A stretch of DNA of 64,000 nucleotides from Paenibacillus sp. SY21-1. Its GTDB lineage: Bacteria; Bacillota; Bacilli; Paenibacillales; Paenibacillaceae. Positions 53,194 to 60,743 of the stretch are shown piece by piece (position 1 is the stretch's first letter; each line of letters begins with the position of its first letter). The translations under genes were made by a program, and so were the position numbers. The notes beneath the pieces were generated by a model that did not search any database, was not told where the DNA came from, and saw only the letters and a program-made list of their open reading frames with translations. Location: NCBI RefSeq assembly GCF_005222705.1, contig NZ_STGF01000022.1, positions 1 to 64,000 on the forward strand, read 5' to 3'.

Positions 53194-53228
53194 ATGACGG
53201 CATACGTTGGCAATAGGAGACCTCTCGC

Positions 53229-53768
53229 ATGGTTCAATTATTGTGTTCACGCAAAGTCTACGAGAAGCTGAAGCAGGAACTATCCAAATATCAAATCGAA
53301 ATTACGCAAGACAGCGCATGGGTTTTAGTCGAAAAAGGCTATGAGCTGCCAAGTGATAAACGCAGCATTGTTTTTGATGCCATCGATTACATGGACGTGA
53401 TCAAGCTTCTGGTCTCAGGCATTCGGGAGGATATTCGCGATACGCAAACGGTCACGGGGTTTAGCGATAATAAATTTGTCGTCATCGAGCCGGTTCATAT
53501 TCTTTTTCTTGAAGCGGGACCAGACGGAATTTTTGCACAAACAGCCTCGAATCGTTATCGGATCAAGGAAACCCTGCATTATTACGAGCATTTATGGATG
53601 GTTAAAGGCTTTGTTCGCATCAACAAATCTCAACTGGTTAATTTGCTGCACGTTAAGGAAATCATCCCTTGGTTTAACTCCAGATACGTGCTTAGAATGA
53701 ATAATAGCTCCGAGCTTGAGGTATCGAAGATGTTCTCCAAAAAGCTCAGAAGCACACTCAAAATATAG
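53229..53768 (+). CDS. LytTR-family DNA-binding regulator
   Basis: The 179-aa protein has a LytTR domain at residues about 80-178 (ILFLEAGPDGIFAQTASNRYRIKETLHYYE in pieces, then MVKGFVRINKSQLVNLLHVKEIIP and the final SRYVLRMNNSSELEVSKMFSKKLR in pieces). The N-terminal 75 residues are not a receiver domain and are not recognised. Small LytTR proteins followed by a DUF3021 membrane protein form a known Firmicutes pair in which the membrane partner inhibits the regulator. Confidence 0.88.
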   Translation: MVQLLCSRKVYEKLKQELSKYQIEITQDSAWVLVEKGYELPSDKRSIVFDAIDYMDVIKLLVSGIREDIRDTQTVTGFSDNKFVVIEPVHILFLEAGPDGIFAQTASNRYRIKETLHYYEHLWMVKGFVRINKSQLVNLLHVKEIIPWFNSRYVLRMNNSSELEVSKMFSKKLRSTLKI

Positions 53769-53778
53769 GAGAACAGCG

Positions 53779-54216
53779 ATGGAAAAAATTAATTTGGAAA
53801 ATGTGATCAAGTCATTTTTCCTGGGCATTTTTCTGGGCGTGCTGCTTCTATGGTTTGATCCTTCACAAGCGCAGCTTGTCAATAAGGTGGTCGCGGTGTT
53901 GGCAAGCGGAAGTGTAGGGTTCATTGTGGGCTTCCTTACAGAATGGCTTACTGCCATTCTTCCCATCACACTGGCCAATGCCCGAACTTACTTTTTTATC
54001 AACAATCTGATTGCCGTCATCATCACGACCTTGCTTATGTTGACCCTGCTGGCGATTACAAGCAGCGATGTACAGGCAAACACCGAATTTATGCCGATAC
54101 TGGCCATTGTGCTTGGCGTCATTTGCAGCGCCAATTTGTTGGATTACTTCATGTATAGGCGTGCCCAACATAAACTGAAATCCTTTCAAAACAGGATTAA
54201 AGATCAATCTCGCTAA
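53779..54216 (+). CDS. DUF3021-like membrane protein, partner of LytTR regulator
   Basis: The 145-aa protein has four hydrophobic segments: SFFLGIFLGVLLLWF, VLASGSVGFIVGFLTEWL, FINNLIAVIITTLLMLTLLAI and MPILAIVLGVICSANLLDYF. A charged C-terminal tail follows. It starts 10 bases after the LytTR gene. Order, size and topology match the LytTR-DUF3021 pairs that control their own expression through membrane sequestration; no sequence motif confirms it. Confidence 0.75.
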   Translation: MEKINLENVIKSFFLGIFLGVLLLWFDPSQAQLVNKVVAVLASGSVGFIVGFLTEWLTAILPITLANARTYFFINNLIAVIITTLLMLTLLAITSSDVQANTEFMPILAIVLGVICSANLLDYFMYRRAQHKLKSFQNRIKDQSR

Positions 54217-54537
54217 GGAAATATAAAGGTATAGGCAGATTGCAGTGTTTCAATTATCCCCGAGGCCGGCCGCATTTCGTTCCCGACAGCTTTACAATGG
54301 GGTTGCTATTCATAATCGAAACAAGTATTATAGACATTAAGGGTCCGTAATATGGGTGTTTAAAAGGGACAGGAGAGCAGCGTTGCTCAAGTACGCATTG
54401 GATGAGCGGGCAACTTCATCTTGCAGCCGTTATTTTTGCAAACATGCTGTTACAAGGATAAGGCTGGCTTTTTTTAGTTCTATTATGGATATTGTAGATC
54501 TATTTTATGAAATAATAACCGAGAGGAAGATTTGATC
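54217..54537. other. Intergenic region before the methyltransferase
   Basis: No established gene is seen. A short frame of 50 codons (54383-54535, TTG start after GGACAGGAGAG) runs into the methyltransferase start region and is probably not real. There is a GGCTGGCTTTTTTT stretch near 54460 without a convincing stem. Confidence 0.4.
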
Positions 54538-55434
54538 ATGCATTCATTTTTTAATGAAGCCGTATGGGAAAAAGCATGGAAGGAGCATGGCGAGCTCGTC
54601 ACTAACAAGATGAAACAGTCTGGAGTCAAACCGGCTCGAGCCTTCGATCATAAGGCCCGGCTGTTCAACGAGCAATCGTTCAGCGAGGAGGGCAGAAAAC
54701 GAACGAGGAGAATTTTAAGCTGGCTGGAAGGTCAGGGCGTTGCATTCGCCAATCTCTCCGTTCTCGATATCGGCGCAGCATCGGGAGTATTTACCGTGCC
54801 GTTTGCGGAGCGCGGGGCGCGTGTAACGGCCGTCGAGCCTTCGCGTCCCTTATTCGACCTGTTGCAAGAGAATGCGGCACCCTTCGGCAATGGGCAAATT
54901 CAAATGGTGCCGGAGCCTTTTGAAAATATTGATGTGCGCGATAGAGGCTGGAGCCAGGCATTCGATCTTGCGTTTGCATCCATGTGTCCCGTCATCTGGG
55001 ATTGGGAGAGCGTAGAAAAAATACTGCAATGCGCGCGTGAATACGCCTATATCAGTATGCCCGCAGGCTCTACGGAAATTAGCCTGATGCAGGAAATCTG
55101 GCCGCTTGTCACCGGCAAACCTTTTATATCCAAGCATATGGAATTTGGCTACCTGCTTCATCTGCTGTATCTCAAAGGCTACTCCTACGAATCTCTTGTC
55201 ACGCGGGAAAGCAAAACGACAGAGGTCACAAGAGAGGCTGCGTTTATGGAAATGGTAAATTGGCTTGGCGCACACGGCCTTTCGCCAGACGAGCAGAAGC
55301 GACAAATCATGATGGACTACTTGGAGCAAACCTATCCGTCCGGCAACGTAATCATCCGGCAAAGCGGCCGCTTCGGCAAGGTGCTGGTCCGATTAAACGA
55401 TGAGAGCATGTACACAAGAGAAAGCGATATCTAA
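54538..55434 (+). CDS. SAM-dependent methyltransferase
   Basis: The 298-aa protein has a class I methyltransferase fold with SAM motif I VLDIGAASGVFTVPFAERG at about residues 79-97, followed by VTAVEPSRPLF (motif II, acidic residue binding the ribose). The N-terminal 70 residues are helical and the C-terminal half contains a substrate region (WPLVTGKPFISKHMEFGYLL). The substrate is not evident; the lack of an NPPY or similar motif argues against a DNA or protein-Gln target. The ATG at 54538 follows GAGAGGAAGA; a TTG six bases upstream is possible. It is the last intact native gene before the island. Confidence 0.85.
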   Translation: MHSFFNEAVWEKAWKEHGELVTNKMKQSGVKPARAFDHKARLFNEQSFSEEGRKRTRRILSWLEGQGVAFANLSVLDIGAASGVFTVPFAERGARVTAVEPSRPLFDLLQENAAPFGNGQIQMVPEPFENIDVRDRGWSQAFDLAFASMCPVIWDWESVEKILQCAREYAYISMPAGSTEISLMQEIWPLVTGKPFISKHMEFGYLLHLLYLKGYSYESLVTRESKTTEVTREAAFMEMVNWLGAHGLSPDEQKRQIMMDYLEQTYPSGNVIIRQSGRFGKVLVRLNDESMYTRESDI

Positions 55435-55585
55435 GCTGAATGAAATGACCACTCCCCTCTCTGCAGCAAGAAATCCTATTATCCTAATTGAACAGGTTGC
55501 TGTAGAATACTTACTATGAGCATTTATGAATATGGATGAGGGTTTGAAGGTCAACCCGGCTACCTGCATAGAGGGAGAGAGTGGA

Positions 55586-55690
55586 ATGAAGTCATTTGAT
55601 GTCATCATAATCGGCGCCGGTCAAGCCGGACTTGCCGCTGGATACTTTTTAAAGAAAAAGGGATTATCTTTTGTCATTCTGGATCACTAG
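55586..55690 (+). pseudogene. Truncated flavin-containing monooxygenase, 5' end only
   Basis: The 34-codon frame starts with a good ribosome-binding site (AGGGAGAGAG) and reads MKSFDVIIIGAGQAGLAAGY, a perfect flavoprotein dinucleotide-binding start, then FLKKKGLSFVILDH before a TAG supplied by the IS end. Normal members continue for 300 residues or more. The sequence on the far side of the IS does not continue this protein, so a deletion or other rearrangement accompanied or followed the insertion. Confidence 0.8.
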
Positions 55691-57130
55691 CGTTGCATAA
55701 ATGTTCTCTGAACTTTCAATGTTTTCTGTAATTACTGTACCAAGACACAAAAAAGATCCTTTACAATGGAATGGCAGGTAGTTCCTGTCCATAATCCACT
55801 AAAAAGGACCAATCTCATGGATAAGGATACCCTATTTTCTTCATTTGGTAAATGGATTTCACCTATTATTACGAAATCGTTCAAAGATTCCATAGCTGAA
55901 AGCGGTCAAGATAAGTATGTCAAAAAGTTGACGACAATCGCTTACTGTAAGCTTTTCCTGCATGCTCAGTTGCAAAACCGCGAAAGTCTACGGGACATTG
56001 CCGATGATGTCAATAACCTTGAATTCCAGCGGGAACTTGGATTTTCATCGATCTCCGCAGCTCAACTTTGTCGCAAACATAACCAAGTCGATCCCGACCT
56101 ACTCCAGCACGTATTCGAGCAGTTGGCTGCCAAAGTCTTGTCGCACCGTACTTCTCCAGATAATCGGATCGCGATGAAAGTCATCGACTCGACCACCGTT
56201 TCGCTGTGTTTACAGCAATTCAAGTGGGCAAGCTTCCGGAAGACTAAAGCCGGTATTAAGCTTCATTTACGTTTAGCTTTTGTAGATGTAGACGATGTTG
56301 TACCCGAACGAGCCACCATTACGGAAGCCAAGAAAAATGATCGTACACAGATGGATTCGCTCATCAATGAGGAAGGCATAACCTACGTCTTTGACCGTGG
56401 ATATGTGGACTATGGAGCTTTCGACTCGTATTCTAAAAACGGCATTTACTTCGTTACTCGCCTTAAGAACAATGCGGTTATTGAACCATTAGAGAGCTTT
56501 GAAATCCCAACAGGCAGTAAGGTAACCATGGACGAGAAGGTACGCATAGGCTCTGCTCAAAAGCGTACCCACTACGTATTTCGCCTGGTTGAAACCGCAG
56601 ACTCCGAAGGGAATCTGCTCATTCTCGTGACGAATCGTTTTGATCTGACGTGTGATGAAATCTCGGATATGTACCGTAGTCGCTGGGCAATCGAGACGTT
56701 TTTCAAGTGGATGAAACAACATCTGCGACTCAAGCGCTTCTATGGAACAAGCGAGGAAGCCGTTCAAAACCAAGTATGGATCGCACTCATTGCCTTTTGT
56801 TTGCTTGCGTTAACGAAGCGAGAAGTCGAAGCCACACACTCGTTGTTGCAACTAAGCCGCTGGCTCAAAGCACTGTTGTGGAAACCTTACGCACAATGGT
56901 TGAATCGTATAAAACGACTACCCAGCCGAAAGTCGTTCGGAAGAAGACGTAAGGATTCCTCGTAAGAACGAAAGCGAAGAGTAGACAGACGATAGTTGGC
57001 CTAACATACATAAATTACCAAGTGGATAGAACTACCTTTAAGGGCAGTTCGAGCTTTTGATTTTAAACCAACAATAATAATTTCTGAATTTTCTAACTAC
57101 ATGTATCTGAAAGTTTATGCAACACTAGTG
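55685..57130 (+). mobile_element. IS4-family insertion sequence
   Basis: The element is about 1446 bp with one transposase gene and terminal inverted repeats CACTAGYGTTGCATAAA at both ends (left 55685 onward, right ending 57130). ACTAG also appears as a direct repeat at both borders, but because CTAG is palindromic the exact ends and any target duplication cannot be fixed by eye. It interrupts a monooxygenase gene on its left, while unrelated coding sequence lies to its right. Confidence 0.85.
55817..56965 (+). CDS. IS4-family transposase
   Basis: The 382-aa protein has the DDE triad: Asp at about 124 (KVIDSTTVS), Asp at about 193 (YVFDRGYVD) and Glu at about 293. The last lies in the IS4 signature Y-2-R-3-E-6-K, seen as YRSRWAIETFFKWMK. 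The N-terminal 90 residues form the usual DNA-binding part (NRESLRDIADDVNN). The ATG at 55817 gives the family-like N terminus; the frame is open upstream without a ribosome-binding site. The frame is intact, so the element may still be active. Confidence 0.93.
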   Translation: MDKDTLFSSFGKWISPIITKSFKDSIAESGQDKYVKKLTTIAYCKLFLHAQLQNRESLRDIADDVNNLEFQRELGFSSISAAQLCRKHNQVDPDLLQHVFEQLAAKVLSHRTSPDNRIAMKVIDSTTVSLCLQQFKWASFRKTKAGIKLHLRLAFVDVDDVVPERATITEAKKNDRTQMDSLINEEGITYVFDRGYVDYGAFDSYSKNGIYFVTRLKNNAVIEPLESFEIPTGSKVTMDEKVRIGSAQKRTHYVFRLVETADSEGNLLILVTNRFDLTCDEISDMYRSRWAIETFFKWMKQHLRLKRFYGTSEEAVQNQVWIALIAFCLLALTKREVEATHSLLQLSRWLKALLWKPYAQWLNRIKRLPSRKSFGRRRKDSS

Positions 57131-57264
57131 ATGGAAAATGGAAAGATTATTACGTCTTCAAGCAACTTGCAGATGCAAATTTAACTATTTGGACTAATCT
57201 TGGAATATATCCACAAAATATTAATGGTGGGCAACTATATATCAATGTGAGGTACGATGAATGA
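57130..57264 (+). pseudogene. 3' end of an unrecognised gene, cut by the IS
   Basis: An open frame of 44 codons enters from the IS border and ends at TGA 57262. It reads DGKWKDYYVFKQLADANLTI and then WTNLGIYPQNINGGQLYINV. It lacks a start codon and ribosome-binding site and looks like the C terminus of a larger protein. Its base composition is AT-rich like the following region and unlike the DNA left of the IS. Confidence 0.5.
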
Positions 57265-57329
57265 TGTCAACATAAGAAAGGAACTAAACTGTGACAAGAA
57301 CAATAACGGATTGACTTTGAGATGTAAAA

Positions 57330-57482
57330 TTGTTAAAACTCATAACAACAGAGTATAAAGAAGAATTGAGGAATTCTGACGATAACAGTGAAAGTGATAA
57401 TACGTTAAATTTGTGCGTTGAAGCGCAGCATCCCATCTATTTTTTTAGTTCACCAATGACTCGAGGGTGCCAAAAAATATGA
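57330..57482 (+). other. Short AT-rich open frame, possible gene remnant
   Basis: A 50-codon frame (TTG start, LLKLITTEYKEELRNSDDNS and onward, ending TGA 57480) has protein-like composition but no ribosome-binding site. It might be a remnant of an immunity-type or phage-type protein; nothing is recognised. The rest of 57265-57571 shows no gene. Confidence 0.25.
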
Positions 57483-57571
57483 TGGGGAGATGTTGATTTA
57501 GTGTTTTGTGAATTTTTAACTAATTGACCATAAGCAATTATTGACGATCAATCAACTATAGGAGCAAATAG

Positions 57572-58636
57572 ATGAAAAATATTAATTCTCTCACCGGGCA
57601 AGAATTTGAAAAACTCGTTTATGATATATTTACAAGAATGGGATTTCGTTCACAACTCACCAAAACAAGTGGTGATGGAGGTATTGATATAATAGCCCAT
57701 TATGATGGACTGGTGTTCAAGGGAAAATACCTAATACAATGTAAACGTTGGATAAGTACAGTTGGTGAACCAGAACTTCGTGATCTATACGGTACTACGG
57801 TCGCTGAAAATGCACTGAAAGGGATTCTAGTAACAACTAGCACTTTTTCTAGACAAGCTTTAGAATTTGCTAAAGGAAAGAATCTTGAGCTTATCGATGG
57901 TTCTGAGCTTTCCCTTTTAATAGAAAGCCTACCAAATTCGAATGATCTGTTAATGCCAATCCAGAGCGAGACACAAATCGGGTTTCAATTTCATCAATTG
58001 TTTGATAAAAATCATTATTTGATGCTCGATAAAAAAATTAGGCTCAATCCCATGAACGAAATGTTCCATAATGTTCTAATCGATTATTTGTTTACTGCAA
58101 TTTTGGAAATGGGCAAGGATGCTCTGAATAATGGACTAATAGACGAGTGTAATGCAAGACTTGAAACTTATAAAGAAACCTTTTGTAAAGGTAGGAGTAG
58201 AGAAAAGAAAGGTCAACGTCGGATTATAGTATTGGACCAGGCAGTGCTCTTATTTATAAAGGGCCAACTTAGCACAGCTTATGAGTTAATAATGATTTTA
58301 GAACATCTTCCTATGGGTACTTTTAATACTCGAGAAGATATCCTTAAATATGTTATAGCAATTAAACTAGGGTCTATTTCTGTTGCGAATAATTACGCAA
58401 ACAGGCTTAAACTATTTGTGGGTTGTGGCTTTGATTTTGTACATGAAGTTGAATCAGTAGTGATACACAATCAGAATTTGAGTTCAGAAGCATTTGAGAA
58501 TATAATTTTACAATGGCCAAGGAGGTCTAAAGAAAATCCAATACATTTAAAACAGATATTTGATTTGTTTGGAAATGATACTATTAAGGATATAGAAGAG
58601 CAACGGAAAATATTTAAAATGTTCGGGGAACATTGA
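57572..58636 (+). CDS. Mrr-like restriction endonuclease-fold protein with unrecognised C-terminal half
   Basis: The 354-aa protein has an N-terminal Mrr-type nuclease domain (residues about 5-115). The PD-(D/E)xK residues are visible: Glu 11/13 in LTGQEFEKLVYDIF, Asp 39 in GDGGIDIIA, and Q56-x-K58 in LIQCKRW. SFSRQALEFA-like STFSRQALEFAKG follows, usual in Mrr_cat domains. The remaining 240 residues are helical and not recognised. Mrr enzymes cut modified or otherwise foreign DNA. The gene is strongly AT-rich compared with the rest of the window, has a good ribosome-binding site (ATAGGAGC) and no partner genes. It lies between an IS and a degraded gene. Confidence 0.88.
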   Translation: MKNINSLTGQEFEKLVYDIFTRMGFRSQLTKTSGDGGIDIIAHYDGLVFKGKYLIQCKRWISTVGEPELRDLYGTTVAENALKGILVTTSTFSRQALEFAKGKNLELIDGSELSLLIESLPNSNDLLMPIQSETQIGFQFHQLFDKNHYLMLDKKIRLNPMNEMFHNVLIDYLFTAILEMGKDALNNGLIDECNARLETYKETFCKGRSREKKGQRRIIVLDQAVLLFIKGQLSTAYELIMILEHLPMGTFNTREDILKYVIAIKLGSISVANNYANRLKLFVGCGFDFVHEVESVVIHNQNLSSEAFENIILQWPRRSKENPIHLKQIFDLFGNDTIKDIEEQRKIFKMFGEH

Positions 58637-58706
58637 TGTTAAAAGTCGTTAGATAGCAAGAAGTCAAAGGAAATAATAATAATTAATCTCGTAGTAAACT
58701 CAAGTC

Positions 58707-58760
58707 ACGACAGGAACATATGTGCATAGTGGGAAATATATGCACATATGTTCCTGTCGT
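58707..58760. repeat. Perfect 22-bp inverted repeat
   Basis: Arms of 22 bp (58707-58728 and 58739-58760) are exact reverse complements around a 10-base loop (GTGGGAAATA). Each arm contains GGAACATATGTGC. There is no T-run, so it is not a typical terminator. It could be an end of a lost element, a protein-binding site or a structured RNA. Confidence 0.8.
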
Positions 58761-58978
58761 AAAATCACATGCTATCTCGTCGCTGTCGCAAATGATCGTA
58801 TGTTGATGTCGCTAGACAATAAAAACCATGGATGGATAAGGGATATTGCTTAGTTATAGACATATGTACAAAATACGAGTTTTGTGAAAAAGTATAGCCG
58901 CAAGCGGAAAAGCGACCCGATGTCTCCATCATAATGGCTTCTTGTTTTACCCTCTTATTCCAGCAATCTTTCTAATAA

Positions 58979-59222
58979 TTAACCCTTCATTGCTGCTTTT
59001 TCCTCTTCAGTTCTCAAACCTTTCTTAATATTTTCTGTTTGCTCAGCTTTGCCAAAAGCGACGTACTCAGCTTCATCATTTATAACTTCAAATGCTCGTT
59101 AAACACATTTTCCGCCAGCACTTCGCCATGTCCGTAAATCTTGTCTACAATATATTGAGAATTATTTTCACACTAATTCCGATATTGAATCCTCTACTTT
59201 CATGATAAGCCTCATGAATTAA
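58979..59222 (-). pseudogene. Degraded gene with HExxH-like motif
   Basis: On the minus strand, pieces of one protein can be read in different frames: LIHEAYHESRGFNIG, then YIVDKIYGHGEVLAENVFNE, then EVINDEAEYVAFGKAEQTEN and a final EEEKAAMKG stop at 58979. At least two frameshifts are needed to join them. The HEAYH stretch would fit a zinc metallopeptidase. There is no intact start. It appears to be a decayed accessory gene. Confidence 0.45.
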
Positions 59223-59225
59223 ACG

Positions 59226-59259
59226 AAGAAAAAATCCGCCCAAGCTTCCTTGGGCGGAT
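59226..59259 (-). terminator. Rho-independent terminator of zwf-gnd
   Basis: AATCCGCCCAAG pairs perfectly with CTTGGGCGGATT around a 4-base loop, and the minus strand continues with TTTTTTC. It lies 38 bases after the gnd stop. Confidence 0.92.
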
Positions 59260-59297
59260 TGCACGATTGTTTACGCTAGATTGCTGGTAGTTCAAGT

Positions 59298-60713
59298 TTA
59301 TTGTTGATCCATCCATTGAAAATGGAATGTGCCCTCTTTATCAAGACGCTGGAACGTGTGCGCGCCGAAATAGTCGCGTTGCGCCTGCAGCAGGTTCGCT
59401 GGAAGCCGTGCGGAACGGTAGCTGTCATAGTATGCGAGCGCCGACGAGAAAGCCGGCACGGGAATACCGCGCGATACCGCAACAGAGACGACTGTACGCC
59501 ATGCATCCTGGTAATTGTGAACAATATTGCTGAAGTACTCATCCAGAAACAGATTGCTTAGCTCCGGGTTCCGATCGTATGCGTCCTTGATGTTTTGCAG
59601 GAATCTAGCTCGGATAATACAGCCACCGCGGAAAATCATCGCAATGCTTCCGTAGTTTAGATCCCAATTGTAAGCGTCGGAAGCGGCTCTCATTTGAGCG
59701 AAGCCTTGCGCGTAGGAAGCGATTTTGCTAGTGTACAATGCTTTGCGAACCGCCTCGATAAACGCTTTGGCGTCGCCGTCATAGCTTTTCGTTGCAGGAC
59801 CGTGCAGCTTTTGGCTGGCAGCTATCCGCTCATCTTTTAGCGCTGAAATAAACCGTGCAAAAACGGATTCTGTAATGATCGACAATGGAACGCCCAGATC
59901 CAAAGCGCTTTGGCTGGTCCATTTGCCAGTACCCTTCTGACCGGCGGAATCGAGGATAACATCCACCATCGGTTTGCCTGTATCAGGATCGGTCTTTTTG
60001 AAAATGTCTGCCGTAATTTCGATCAGGTAGCTATCCAGCTCGCCGTTGTTCCATTCCGTAAAAATATCATGCAGCTCGTCGGTGCCAAGGTTCAGCACAT
60101 CCTTCAGCAAATGATAAGCTTCTCCAATCAACTGCATATCGCCGTATTCAATGCCATTATGGACCATTTTAACGTAATGGCCGGCTCCGTCGCCGCCGAT
60201 GTAAGTCGAACAAGGATCGCCATTTACTTTTGCGGAAATAGCTGTCAGAATCGGTTCAACCAGCTCATAGGCATCCTTCTGTCCGCCAGGCATAATAGCA
60301 GGACCGTTTAATGCGCCCTCTTCTCCGCCTGATACTCCGGCGCCGATAAAACGGAAGCCCTGCTCCTGCAGATCTTTGTTTCTGCGCTGTGTATCCGGGA
60401 AATAAGCGTTGCCGCCATCGATCAGAATGTCCCCTTTGTCGAGATAAGGCACAAGCTGATTTATAGTATCGTCCGTAGGCGCTCCTGCTTTAACCATAAT
60501 GAGAATTTTGCGCGGCGATTCCAGCGATTGAACAAACTCTTCAACCGTGTACGTGCCTACAAAGTCCTTCCCTTCTGCTTCCGCAAGCAGTTCCTTTGTT
60601 TTTTCGGCGGAACGATTAAATACGGAAACAGAGAAACCTTTGCTCTCAATGTTCAAAGCCAGATTTTTTCCCATTACAGCCAAGCCTACAACGCCAATTT
60701 GTTGTTTTTTCAC
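59298..60713 (-). CDS. gnd: 6-phosphogluconate dehydrogenase, decarboxylating
   Basis: The 471-aa enzyme converts 6-phosphogluconate to ribulose 5-phosphate and CO2 with NADP reduction. GVVGLAVMGKNLALNIESKG is the dinucleotide-binding start and FNRSAEKT the cofactor-choosing region (Asn-Arg favour NADP). Substrate motifs SGGEEGALNGPAIMPGG and YVKMVHNGIEYGDMQ, and C-terminal residues with GRGGCIIRA-like FRGGCIIRARF, are intact. The start follows AGGAGGCAGC. It is 30 bases downstream of zwf in the same operon. Length fits the family (about 470 aa). Confidence 0.95.
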   Translation of the reverse strand: MKKQQIGVVGLAVMGKNLALNIESKGFSVSVFNRSAEKTKELLAEAEGKDFVGTYTVEEFVQSLESPRKILIMVKAGAPTDDTINQLVPYLDKGDILIDGGNAYFPDTQRRNKDLQEQGFRFIGAGVSGGEEGALNGPAIMPGGQKDAYELVEPILTAISAKVNGDPCSTYIGGDGAGHYVKMVHNGIEYGDMQLIGEAYHLLKDVLNLGTDELHDIFTEWNNGELDSYLIEITADIFKKTDPDTGKPMVDVILDSAGQKGTGKWTSQSALDLGVPLSIITESVFARFISALKDERIAASQKLHGPATKSYDGDAKAFIEAVRKALYTSKIASYAQGFAQMRAASDAYNWDLNYGSIAMIFRGGCIIRARFLQNIKDAYDRNPELSNLFLDEYFSNIVHNYQDAWRTVVSVAVSRGIPVPAFSSALAYYDSYRSARLPANLLQAQRDYFGAHTFQRLDKEGTFHFQWMDQQ

Positions 60714-60743
60714 AGTATGCTGCCTCCTGATTCTATCTATTCA

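Noticed and set aside
54383..54535. 50-codon frame overlapping the methyltransferase start
   Set aside because: It has a TTG start and a reasonable AGGAG but no recognisable composition, and its stop overlaps the next start; chance is likely.
58707..58760. SOS (LexA) box in the 22-bp repeat
   Set aside because: Each arm has GAACATATGTGC, where the consensus needs GAACnnnnGTTC, and the site lies downstream of genes rather than at a promoter.
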